Of a DNA stretch of 64,000 nt, positions 40,434 to 47,649 are shown in pieces; the first letter of the stretch is position 1; every line of letters begins with the position of its first letter. The position numbers and the translations under genes were made by a program. Below the pieces are notes generated by a model, which did no database searches, was not told the origin of the DNA, and worked only from the letters and a program-made list of their open reading frames with translations. Source of the stretch: Actinomadura latina NBRC 106108 (GTDB taxonomy: Bacteria > Actinomycetota > Actinomycetes > Streptosporangiales > Streptosporangiaceae); assembly GCF_001552195.1 (NCBI RefSeq), contig NZ_BCQS01000032.1:1-64000 (forward strand), in the 5' to 3' direction.

Positions 40434-42128
40434 TCACTGACGGTCGGGGCGGACGATGTACCAGGCACCGGACGGCGTTACCCAGACCAGTAGCCCGGCC
40501 CAGATCTGGAAGAGTCTCCAATCGGGGCGCTGCTTCAATCTGTGGTGTCGCCTGCACAAGGGGGCGAGGTTGCAGCGGCAGGTGATTCCGGGCCGCCAGG
40601 GGATGGTGTGGTCGAGGTCGCAGCGGTGGGAAGGCTGGTTGCAGGTGGGGAACACGCACGTCGTGTGGCGGGCTTCGACCTCACGCCGCATCGCGGCGGA
40701 TGGCCGGTAGCCGGGTCGGCCGTGGACCTTGTCGCCGCCTTGGCAGGCCGCGTCGCGGGCGTCCGCGAACTGGCTGTGGATGCGCTGCGCTGTCTCCCGG
40801 ACGGCCTGCGGTAGTTCGCGGGGGTGGACGCGTCCGCGCACGTGGTTCAGGCGTCGGTCCACCGCGTCCGCCAGCGCGGCGATACCGGCATCGCCGCTGA
40901 GATCGCCGCCCGGTTCGTTTCGGGGGCCAAGAGAGGGTGGCGCGTCGTCCGCCGTTCTGTCCGCTCGGGGGGCGTCGGCCGAGCGAGCTTCCTCGTCGCC
41001 TGCAGAACGGGCATCGCGGTGTGACGAAGCCGGGCCGGTGGCAGGCTGCGGGCCGCTGTTCCGGTGGGCCTTGGACTCGCCGTCGTGTTCAAGGACGTTA
41101 CCGGTGCGCAAGCTGAGAACGGCGGGCGCGGACGGTGCGCCGCCACCGACTGCGCCATCGAGTGAGACGGCGACGTTTCCGGATGCCGGCTTGGCGGGAC
41201 CGACCGGTCCGGCTCCCAGGCTCGGCGCGGGCGGAGCTTCGGTCTGGCCGCCATCCGCCCCCGGAAGGCCGGAGCCGGTGTCGTCCTGCGTCCGAGCAAG
41301 AAGGGATCGGACGGCATCGGGAAGCTCGATGCCATGCAGGAGTCGGGTAGCCAGATCGGCGCGGATGGCGCTCAGGAGGCGGGGGTCACCATCCGCCTTG
41401 ACGCCGTGTGCGGCGGCGGTGATCTTGTTGTAGATCGCGTGGGCGTCTTCGGCGGCCAGGTCGCACAGTGCCAGGTCAGAAGTGCCGGACGGGGTGTCCC
41501 AAAGCTCAAGGCGCCGTTGCCGGACCGCTTCGCGCCTGCGTTCCTCGATCGCCTCGGGCGCAAGGCGCTGTGCGATCCGCTTGAGACGGCGGCGTAGTTG
41601 CCCGGTGGTCTGCCTGGACGCCTTCTCCAGCGCCGCGCGCTCGATCCGTCCGGCCGTCTCCTCGGGCAACCGGTCGGTGACGTCGCAGATGACGCGGGCT
41701 TTGCCCATGTCAATGTGTCCGGCCTCCAGCGCGTCTGCGGTCCGGGCGAGTGGGCCGGTCAGTTGTTCGGCGAGGTGGACCAGGGTGGCGGCGGTGTTGC
41801 CGGTCACGGTGAGGGCGGCGGCGACCTCTTCGGTGACCGATTCGCGAGCCGACAGGATCCGGTAGTCGGGGTCGCCGGAATCTTCGTCGGTGGTGCGGCG
41901 GCGGGTGAGTTCGGCGATGGCGGCCAGTTCCCGTGCCTGCGCCCATGAAGTCTGGCGGCGAGCGGCGGCCGCGACCTGGAGAAGTTCGTCGTCGGTCAGG
42001 TCGGCCAGGCGGTTCTTCCCACCGGACAGGCAGATTGCCAATTGCGGGCCGGGCGGGAACCATTCCCGATTCTCCCATTCACGCTGGCGACTGGTCGCGG
42101 CCGCGACGACGGGGGCGGGCATCGACAC
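40434..42128 (-). CDS. DUF222/HNH endonuclease, 13E12-repeat family
   Basis: 564 residues from GTG 42128 after GGGAGGTG. DUF222 covers about 40-260 (LADLTDDELLQVAAAARRQTSWAQARELAAIAELTRRR, ARVICDVTDRLP, LALCDLAAEDAHAIYNKITAAAHG). A poorly ordered, Pro/Ala-rich insert runs from about 285 to 410. The C-terminal HNH nuclease is CVFPTCNQPSHRCDLDHTIPWRPGITCRCNLAPLCRRHHRLKQRPDW, with intact Cys and His. This multicopy actinobacterial family is mobile-element-like, and its ends are often duplicated, as found just downstream. Function unproven. Confidence 0.9.
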   Translation of the reverse strand: MSMPAPVVAAATSRQREWENREWFPPGPQLAICLSGGKNRLADLTDDELLQVAAAARRQTSWAQARELAAIAELTRRRTTDEDSGDPDYRILSARESVTEEVAAALTVTGNTAATLVHLAEQLTGPLARTADALEAGHIDMGKARVICDVTDRLPEETAGRIERAALEKASRQTTGQLRRRLKRIAQRLAPEAIEERRREAVRQRRLELWDTPSGTSDLALCDLAAEDAHAIYNKITAAAHGVKADGDPRLLSAIRADLATRLLHGIELPDAVRSLLARTQDDTGSGLPGADGGQTEAPPAPSLGAGPVGPAKPASGNVAVSLDGAVGGGAPSAPAVLSLRTGNVLEHDGESKAHRNSGPQPATGPASSHRDARSAGDEEARSADAPRADRTADDAPPSLGPRNEPGGDLSGDAGIAALADAVDRRLNHVRGRVHPRELPQAVRETAQRIHSQFADARDAACQGGDKVHGRPGYRPSAAMRREVEARHTTCVFPTCNQPSHRCDLDHTIPWRPGITCRCNLAPLCRRHHRLKQRPDWRLFQIWAGLLVWVTPSGAWYIVRPDRQ

Positions 42129-42993
42129 AGGGGTTCACCTCCCAACCTGAATTCCTGCTCCCCATTATATGCGGAGCCTCACCAATAGGGCTAGACATTC
42201 CAGACACGCCACATTACTGTCACCGACTATTCTTCGGTCGACGCCCGCAAAGGACGTTCCTTTCGGTCGGCGGTCGTCCAACAGCCCGCGCGGGCTGAGG
42301 GCGGCTTTATCGGGTTGGGGTGGTTGCTGTGAGCGGATGGCTGAGGTGCCTTCCGAAGGCGAGCGCGCCCAGTGCAGCAGAGCCGCCAGTTGCTGTCACG
42401 TTGGTTGCGGTTGTGGGTTGAGGGAGGTGCAGGTAAAAGGCCAGCGCGGGGTCCGGCCTGAGCGCGCGCTTCGCGCGCCATCACCGATACCCGCACCCGT
42501 CCTCGCCGACGAGGGTTCCGCGCGACGCGCGGCAGCGGCAGCAACCACTCACCAACCTGCAGATCAACACCCCACCCCAACCAACCAACCACCGCAACCA
42601 ACGTGACAGCAACCGGCAACACAGACAAACGAACGCGCCCGCTTTCGGAAGGCCACCTCAGCCACCCACCTATAGCAACCACACTAAACCGATAAAAAGG
42701 CACCTCAGCCACGCGCACGGCCGTTAGGACTGCGGCCGGGAGAAACCGGCACCACCCCACCCAGTGCACCACCTCAAAATCCAGGGCAGCAGGCCCTGAC
42801 ACAACACGGCTGGGTCCTGGGGACGAGGTGTGTGACCGAGCTTTCGGCTTAGGCATTCCGACTGGACGGTCACGGACTAAGGCGGTCTGAGGTGCCGTAA
42901 ATAGGGCGTCGTCCCGATGTGGAGGCGGGAGGCTTAGAACGAACCTTGTACATGTCGGGCCAAGAGGGCCCGACAGGAAACAAGGAGCCAGAC
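42129..42993. other. 865-base stretch without a recognised gene
   Basis: Between the HNH gene and the first peptide cassette. It holds a moderately AT-rich first 100 bases (HNH promoter), a large imperfect inverted repeat (42305-42697), a third GCACCTCAGCCAC block at 42701-42713, a GTGACCG/CGGTCAC pair (42832-42838 and 42867-42873) and the conserved upstream region of the peptide gene. A 209-codon minus-strand frame at 42227-42856 looks non-coding. Confidence 0.6.
42305..42697. repeat. Large imperfect inverted repeat, arms about 110-120 bases
   Basis: The left arm (about 42305-42420) and the reverse complement of the right arm (about 42575-42697) share colinear blocks: TTTATCGG, GTGGTTGCT, GGCTGAGGTG with CCTTCCGAA, and a perfect 23-base block (42389-42411 with 42591-42613). 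The unpaired centre, about 150 bases, includes a GCGCGC-rich hairpin (GCGCGCGCTTCGCGCGC). Confidence 0.8.
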
Positions 42994-43107
42994 ATGATCC
43001 GCCCCCCGGAGATCAGCAAGGTCATCATCAACGACCGCATACGGGTGCTGCGGAACGAGGCGAAGAAGGCCCACCGCGTCCGCATCGCGAAGGCCGGCAA
43101 GCGGTGA
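42994..43107 (+). CDS. 37-residue basic peptide, cassette 1
   Basis: Starts at ATG 42994, six bases after a perfect AAGGAG. The sequence begins MIRPPEISKVIINDRIRVLR and ends NEAKKAHRVRIAKAGKR. Eleven Lys/Arg against few acidic residues; a predicted amphipathic helix follows an N-terminal PPEI. The paralogue at 45095 differs at scattered positions while keeping MIRP, I-x-D-R-x-RVLR, EAK and RVRIAKA-x-KR, which indicates selection on the protein. The frame is open upstream to 42919, but the SD marks the internal ATG. Followed by its own terminator. No family recognised; a structural, DNA-binding or toxin-like peptide are all possible. Confidence 0.65.
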   Translation: MIRPPEISKVIINDRIRVLRNEAKKAHRVRIAKAGKR

Positions 43108-43133
43108 CGCCTGCGGCCTGTCCTGGAAATCCT

Positions 43134-43165
43134 GCGCCCCCGTCCCACCAGACGGGGGCGCTTTT
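43134..43165 (+). terminator. Intrinsic terminator of peptide cassette 1
   Basis: GCGCCCCCGTC (43134-43144) and GACGGGGGCGC (43151-43161) form an 11-bp perfect stem with a six-base loop followed by TTTT, one of the few canonical terminators in the window. Confidence 0.9.
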
Positions 43166-43247
43166 CGTTGCAGTCTGTGGTCTTGCCCGCCCGCCTGGCG
43201 GATCTGCTGGCCAGGCGCATCTCCCGGCCGAGACCGGGAGTGGAGGT

Positions 43248-43499
43248 TCAGTCGGCGACGAGGGTGTGCGGGTTGCCGCCCGCCGCGCCGCGGAGGAGTT
43301 CGACGCCCTCGGGCGGCACGTCCGTCCAGAGGGCCTTCGGGTGGAAGGAGAGGGACGCCGAGATTTCGGAGACGGGGATGACGATCAGGTCGCCCTGGGC
43401 CTGGAATCCGTCGATGACGGGGATGCTCACCGACTGTTCGAGATGGTCGAGCACGGCGAGACCGGTCTGCTGGGACAGGGACGCGAGAGTCACGTTCAT
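43248..43499 (-). CDS. Small hypothetical protein downstream of DUF6745 gene
   Basis: 83 residues from ATG 43499, six bases after AAGGTG; a frame extension to 43508 lacks an SD. MNVTLASLSQQTGLAVLDHLEQSVSIPVIDGFQAQGDLIVIPVSEISASLSFHPKALWTDVPPEGVELLRGAAGGNPHTLVAD. Soluble, beta-rich, acidic. The start lies 11 bases past the stop of the DUF6745 gene, so they form an operon. DUF6745 genes often have a small acidic protein at this position; function unknown. Confidence 0.75.
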   Translation of the reverse strand: MNVTLASLSQQTGLAVLDHLEQSVSIPVIDGFQAQGDLIVIPVSEISASLSFHPKALWTDVPPEGVELLRGAAGGNPHTLVAD

Positions 43500-43510
43500 G
43501 GGGATCACCT

Positions 43511-44584
43511 TCAGGTTCGGCGGACGAGGCGTGAGTACTGGTCACCGGACAGCCCGTAGGTCCATCCGGCGGCGGCGACCGGGTCGTCGATGGCGCCCGG
43601 CACGGTCAGCCCGTACCTGCGGCGGTGCCCGTCGCGTTCGATCGAGCCGTTGACGGCGAGCAGCACCCTGGTCTGCTCGCGCAGGTCGTAGAGCCGCAGC
43701 TCCGAGCCTGGGTTGCCGGGGTCGGGGGCGGTGGCCACGAGGCGCAGCCCGGCCCGGTCGATGTAGTCGCCCCAGCCGAGGTTCTCGATGGCGCACCGCC
43801 GCACCTCGACGTTCGGCTCCTCCGCGATCCGGTCGACGGTGGGGTCGTCCACCACCCAGGGCGGCACCCGCGTGCCGTGCCAGGCGTAGACGTCCCAGCC
43901 GTCGGCGTAACGGAGCGCGGGACCGTCCGGGCGGTGCAGCCGCACCTGCCCCTCGTCGCCCCAGACCTCGGTGTGCAGCTCGACGGGCCGCTCGGAGACG
44001 ACGCAGACGTCCTCGCGCGGCCACCACCAGCCGCAGGACCGGGCCGGCGCCGCCCACAGGTCGAGCAGGCGGTTCTGCGCGGGTGTGAAGATCACCCCGG
44101 ACGTCCGGCGAACGGCGTCGTAGTGGGCCGACCAGGAGACGCACTGGGCCTCGTACCAGGCGCTTCCCCAATCGGCCCGCTCGTGGACGGTCTGGAGCGC
44201 CGGGCGGAGCGTGCTCCGGGTGGAGGCCGTGATCGGTGCCCGGACCAGCTGCCGCAACATCTGGTCCAGCGGAGGGTAGCCGCACAGGATCCGGGCGTCG
44301 AGATCCACGGCCAGCCCGTTGATCAGCCTGCGGAAACGCGTCGGCAGCGGCCAGTCGTCAAGACGGTCCGCGGTCTCGGACGGCCGGGCCCCGGGCGGGA
44401 CGGTCTCCAGGGCCGCGAGCGGCGAGACCACCCAGCGGAAACGCGGTGGATCGAGGCCGATCAGCCGGTACAGCTCGGAGATGGCCGCTTCGGCGGCCGG
44501 ACGGTCGGCGGGCGCGGTGGAGAGCAGATGCCCGAGCCACTCCGCGCGGATGGCGGCAGCTTCCCGCTGCACGTGGTCGCTCAC
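43511..44584 (-). CDS. DUF6745 domain-containing protein
   Basis: 357 residues from GTG 44584. N-terminal helical part (REAAAIRAEWLGHLLSTAPADRPAAEAAISELYRLIGL), a middle part with WYEAQCVSWSAHYDAVRRTSGV, then RLHRPDGPALRYADGWDVYAWHGTRVPPWVVDDPTVDRIAEEPNVEVRRCAIENLGWGDYIDRAGLRLVAT, the diagnostic DUF6745 segment, and a C-terminal DRREQT-like beta region. The family is a widely duplicated actinomycete group of unknown role. It forms an operon with the 83-residue protein and lies between the two peptide cassettes. Confidence 0.8.
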   Translation of the reverse strand: MSDHVQREAAAIRAEWLGHLLSTAPADRPAAEAAISELYRLIGLDPPRFRWVVSPLAALETVPPGARPSETADRLDDWPLPTRFRRLINGLAVDLDARILCGYPPLDQMLRQLVRAPITASTRSTLRPALQTVHERADWGSAWYEAQCVSWSAHYDAVRRTSGVIFTPAQNRLLDLWAAPARSCGWWWPREDVCVVSERPVELHTEVWGDEGQVRLHRPDGPALRYADGWDVYAWHGTRVPPWVVDDPTVDRIAEEPNVEVRRCAIENLGWGDYIDRAGLRLVATAPDPGNPGSELRLYDLREQTRVLLAVNGSIERDGHRRRYGLTVPGAIDDPVAAAGWTYGLSGDQYSRLVRRT

Positions 44585-44694
44585 CGGACGAGGGCGGCGA
44601 CGCCCCTTTCAAAGATCATGGGTCGGGATACTGGCACACCGCGAGCCATGATGTCCAGCCCCTTTCGGCCGGCGGCAGACACCGCGACGTCCTC

Positions 44695-44944
44695 TCAGCG
44701 GGGCTTGGCGGTGGGGACGCCGAAGCACAGGTCGCCGGGGACACCGAGCGGGACGGCGAGCTCGTCCCGCAGTACCGCCGAGGCGGGGCGCCCGGTGACC
44801 CTGCCGACCACCTCGCCGAGGACGAAACCGAAGGTCAGGACGTGGAACCCGGTCGCGGCGCCCGGCCGCCACAGCGGGCGCAGGTCGGCGATCCGCGCGC
44901 ACATCCCGTCCCAGTCGGCCAGTTCCTGGGTGCGTGACTGGGGG
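44695..44944 (-). pseudogene. Fragment of a beta-lactamase-family serine hydrolase
   Basis: The minus-strand frame reads TQELADWDGMCARIADLRPLW, then RPGAATGFHVLTFGFVLGEVVGRVTGRP and DELAVPLGVPGDLCFGVP before a stop at 44695. This is the central part of class C beta-lactamase/EstB-like hydrolases (the Y/H-x-x region and following helix). The N-terminal half with the SxxK serine and the C-terminal half are absent, so about 80 of some 380 residues remain. Its 5' side abuts direct-repeat copy 2, consistent with a rearrangement. Confidence 0.7.
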
Positions 44945-45094
44945 TCCGTCTGAGGTCCTTCGGGTGAGCGGCCGGGATCTAAGGCGTCCTAGGGGGCTTA
45001 GATAAGGCGTCGTCCCAATGTGGGGGGTGGGGGCTTAGGACGAACCTTATACATGTCGGGCCAAGAGGGACCGGCAGGGAACAAGGAGCCAGAC

Positions 45095-45205
45095 ATGATC
45101 CGCCCGGAGTTCAGCAACATCATCATCAAGGACCGCGTACGGGTGCTGCGGGCCGAGGCGAAGCACGCGCGCCGCGTCCGCATCGCGAAGGCGCTCAAGC
45201 GGTGA
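45095..45205 (+). CDS. 36-residue basic peptide, cassette 2
   Basis: ATG 45095, six bases after AAGGAG. Starts MIRPEFSNIIIKDRVRVLRA and ends EAKHARRVRIAKALKR. One residue shorter than the 42994 peptide and clearly homologous over the whole length, with conservative exchanges (I to V, K to R). Basic amphipathic helix predicted. It lies directly upstream of, and opposed to, the GMC oxidoreductase gene. Unknown function; annotation pipelines may miss it because of its size. Confidence 0.65.
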   Translation: MIRPEFSNIIIKDRVRVLRAEAKHARRVRIAKALKR

Positions 45206-45229
45206 CGCCCGCGCACTGTACGCAGCACG

Positions 45230-45256
45230 CGCCCCCGTCCGGGAAGGACGGGGGCG
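45230..45256. terminator. Hairpin terminator shared by peptide cassette 2 and the GMC oxidoreductase gene
   Basis: CGCCCCCGTCC (45230-45240) pairs perfectly with GGACGGGGGCG (45246-45256), loop GGGAA. It lies 24 bases past the peptide stop and 4 bases from the convergent GMC stop, so it can serve both strands. Confidence 0.85.
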
Positions 45257-45260
45257 TTCC

Positions 45261-46853
45261 TCATTTCTGGGTGTTGGCGGGTGCGAGGGGGGTGCGGTTG
45301 CGGATCAGGTCGGCGGCTCGCTCGGCTATCGCGATGGTCGGGGCGTTGGTGTTGCCGCGCGGGACGGCCGGCATGACGGAGGCGTCCACGACGCGGAGGC
45401 CCTCCACGCCCCGGACGCGCAGGGACGGGTCGCAGACGGAGTCGCCCGTGCCCATCGCGCAGGTGCTCGTCGGGTGGAACAGCGTGGCGACCTCGCGGCG
45501 GACGAAGTCGACGATGGCCTCGTCGGAGTCGGCCTGCTCGCCCGGCGCCCACTCGCCGCCGATCAGTGAGGCGAGCGGGCCGGAGGCGGCGATCTCGCGG
45601 GCCTGCCGGACGCCGGCGACCAGGATGTCCAGGTCGGCCTTGTCGGCGAGGTAGGCGGGGTCGATCAGCGGCTTGGCGTGCGGGCTGGCGGAGCGGAGGG
45701 TCAGCGCGCCCCGGCTCGCGATCGCGACCGCGGTGACCATGACCGACAGGAGCCGCTCGGACGACTCGGTGAGGCCCTGGTTCACGAAGGGCGTCGGCAG
45801 GACGTGGTACTGCAGGTCGGGCGCCGGCAGGCCCTCCACCGTCCGGACGAATCCACCGGCCTCGGCGACGTTCGAGGCGTAGGGGCCGCGCGCCAGGGCC
45901 TGGTAGAGGGCGAAGGAGCGGGCGTTGGCCAGTTCCCACAGGGGCTTCGAGCGGGGGGTCGCGAACATGACGTTCACGAACGGGTGGTCCTGGAGCCGCT
46001 GCCCCACCGGGGAGTCGACGACGACGTCGATGCCGAGGGAGCGCAGGTGGTCGGCCGGGCCGATCCCGGAGAGCATGAGGAGCTGCGGGCTGTTCACCGC
46101 GCCGCCGGACAGGATCACCTCGGCGTCGGCGCGGGCCGAGTGCGTCTCGCCGCGCGCCTCGTAGCGGACGCCGGTGGCGCGGCCGTCCTCGATCACGACG
46201 CGGGTGGCGAGGGCGTCGGTGACGACCGTCAGGTTCGGCCGGTTCTCGATCGGGCGCAGGTACCCGGCGGCGGTCGACCAGCGCTTCCCGCGCTTGTGGG
46301 TGACCTGGTAGAAGCCGACGCCGTCCTGGTCGGCGCCGTTGAAGTCGGCGTTCGCGGCGAGGCCGTACGCCTTCGCGGACTGCACCCACGCGCGGGTCAG
46401 CGGGTGCTTGTAGCGCAGGTCCTCGACGCGGAGCGGGCCGCCGACGCCGTGGTAGGGGAGGTCGCCGCGCTGCTGGTCCTCGGCCCGCTGGAAGTAGGGC
46501 AGCAGGTCCTCGTAGCCCCAGCCGTCGCAGCCGTAGGAGTCGCGCCAGGTGTCGTAGTCGTACCGGGCGCCGCGGATGTAGATCATCGCGTTGGTGGACG
46601 AGCTGCCGCCGAGCGTCCGCCCCCGCGGCCAGTACACGCTGCGGCCGGCGGCGTGCTCCTGCGGGGTGGTCGCGTAGTCCCAGTCGTACGGGCCCTTGAT
46701 CAGCGCGGCGACGGCGGCCGGAATGTGGATCTCCGGCGCGTCGTCGGGCGGGCCCGCCTCCAGCAGCAGGACCTTCGCGGAGGGGTCCTCGGTCAGTCGG
46801 GCGGCGAGGACGCAGCCCGCGCTCCCCGCTCCCACGATGATGTAGTCGTACAC
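45261..46853 (-). CDS. GMC-family oxidoreductase (choline dehydrogenase-like)
   Basis: 530 residues from GTG 46853, five bases after GGAGG. FAD-binding YDYIIVGAGSAGCVLAARLTEDPSAKVLLLEAG, YWPRGRTLGGSSSTNAMIYIRG, LSGGAVNSPQLLMLSGIGP (GMC signature 2), and the C-terminal active-site region FHPTSTCAMG and VVDASVMPAVPRGNTNAPTIAIAERAADLI. Oxidises primary alcohols, such as choline, polyethylene glycol or long-chain alcohols; which one is undetermined. No betaine genes nearby. Confidence 0.93.
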   Translation of the reverse strand: MYDYIIVGAGSAGCVLAARLTEDPSAKVLLLEAGPPDDAPEIHIPAAVAALIKGPYDWDYATTPQEHAAGRSVYWPRGRTLGGSSSTNAMIYIRGARYDYDTWRDSYGCDGWGYEDLLPYFQRAEDQQRGDLPYHGVGGPLRVEDLRYKHPLTRAWVQSAKAYGLAANADFNGADQDGVGFYQVTHKRGKRWSTAAGYLRPIENRPNLTVVTDALATRVVIEDGRATGVRYEARGETHSARADAEVILSGGAVNSPQLLMLSGIGPADHLRSLGIDVVVDSPVGQRLQDHPFVNVMFATPRSKPLWELANARSFALYQALARGPYASNVAEAGGFVRTVEGLPAPDLQYHVLPTPFVNQGLTESSERLLSVMVTAVAIASRGALTLRSASPHAKPLIDPAYLADKADLDILVAGVRQAREIAASGPLASLIGGEWAPGEQADSDEAIVDFVRREVATLFHPTSTCAMGTGDSVCDPSLRVRGVEGLRVVDASVMPAVPRGNTNAPTIAIAERAADLIRNRTPLAPANTQK

Positions 46854-46925
46854 GGCGGCCTCCGGGGTCTTTCCCGGAACCCTACCGAACGGGCTTCTGT
46901 AAGCGGCAGGGTTAGGCTGCCTCAT

Positions 46926-47540
46926 ATGGCGAAGAACAGGGACAACCCCGTCGTGCTGTCACGGATCTACACCCGAACGGGCGACGACGGCACCACCGCG
47001 CTGGGCGACGCGTCGCGCACGAGCAAGACCGATCCGCGCCTCGCCGCGTACGCGGACGTCGAGGAGGCCAACGCCGCGATCGGGACGGCCGTCGCGCTCG
47101 GCGCGCTGCCGGAGGACGTGGTGGCGCTGCTCGTCCGCGTCCAGAACGATCTGTTCGACGTGGGCGCCGACCTGTGCGCGCCGGTCGTCCCCGACCCGCA
47201 GTATCCGCCGCTGCGCGTCGAGACGTCCTACATCGAGCGGCTCGAGGAGGCGTGCGACGAGCACAACGCCGAGCTTCCGACGCTGCGCAGCTTCATCCTC
47301 CCCGGCGGGACGCCGGGCGGCGCGCTGCTGCACGTCGCGCGGACGGTGACGCGCCGCGCCGAACGCACCACGTGGGCCGCGATCGAGGCGCACGGCAGCG
47401 CCGGCGACACCGCCGAGGGCGGCGTGAACCCGCTCACCGCCAAGTACCTCAACCGGCTGTCGGACCTGCTGTTCATCCTGTGCCGCGTGGCGAACGCCGA
47501 GCACGGCGACGTGCTGTGGAAGCCGGGCGGCGAGCGCTGA
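46926..47540 (+). CDS. Cob(I)yrinic acid a,c-diamide adenosyltransferase, PduO type
   Basis: 204 residues from ATG 46926. RIYTRTGDDGTTALGDASRTSKTDPRLAAYADVEEANAAIG is the ATP-binding N-terminal motif, and RAERTTWAAIEAHG plus LNRLSDLLFILCRVAN the conserved C-terminal helices. It transfers adenosyl from ATP to cobalamin, making the AdoCbl required by methylmalonyl-CoA mutase, the partner of the epimerase at 17546. No SD is obvious; TTAGGCT lies just upstream, so a leaderless mRNA is possible. Divergent from the GMC gene. Confidence 0.95.
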   Translation: MAKNRDNPVVLSRIYTRTGDDGTTALGDASRTSKTDPRLAAYADVEEANAAIGTAVALGALPEDVVALLVRVQNDLFDVGADLCAPVVPDPQYPPLRVETSYIERLEEACDEHNAELPTLRSFILPGGTPGGALLHVARTVTRRAERTTWAAIEAHGSAGDTAEGGVNPLTAKYLNRLSDLLFILCRVANAEHGDVLWKPGGER

Positions 47541-47541
47541 G

Positions 47542-47559
47542 GGTGGGGTTAGCCCCACC
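47542..47559 (+). terminator. Short hairpin after the adenosyltransferase gene
   Basis: GGTGGGG-TTAG-CCCCACC, a perfect 7-bp stem starting one base past the stop. Confidence 0.5.
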
Positions 47560-47649
47560 TCCGGTTGACCGGCTCCCCACCTGGTGACCCCGTCCCGTCC
47601 AGGCCAGGCTGGTCGTGTACGAGGGCATGGCGACAACGGGAGAGACCAC

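Larger units (their letters stand above)
42876..43165. repeat. Direct repeat copy 1: peptide cassette
   Basis: Shares CTAAGGCG, AGGGCGTCGTCCC, GAACCTTGTACATGTCGGG, ACAAGGAGCCAGACATGATC and most of the coding sequence with 44977-45260. Each copy is upstream region, short ORF and terminator. The conservation runs upstream of the start codon as strongly as inside the gene. Confidence 0.85.
44977..45260. repeat. Direct repeat copy 2: peptide cassette
   Basis: Same organisation and orientation as 42876-43165, about 2.1 kb apart. Differences are spread over the whole unit, so the duplication is not very recent. Copy 2 has TTATACAT where copy 1 has TTGTACAT, a better -10-like sequence. Confidence 0.85.

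Noticed and set aside
42227..42856. 209-codon minus-strand ORF over the inverted repeat
   Set aside because: It crosses both arms and the centre of the inverted repeat, has no SD, shows no family motif, and its composition (many Pro, Arg and Trp) is what GC-rich non-coding DNA gives.
42994..45205. RiPP precursor interpretation of the two peptides
   Set aside because: No modifying enzyme, protease or transporter is next to either cassette, and there is no leader/core boundary or Cys/Ser/Thr-rich core.
44977..45260. CRISPR repeat unit
   Set aside because: Only two copies 2.1 kb apart, long and coding; no spacer array.
45678..47540. 620-codon plus-strand ORF
   Set aside because: Only the last 204 codons (from 46926) are real, encoding the adenosyltransferase; the rest is antisense to the GMC oxidoreductase.
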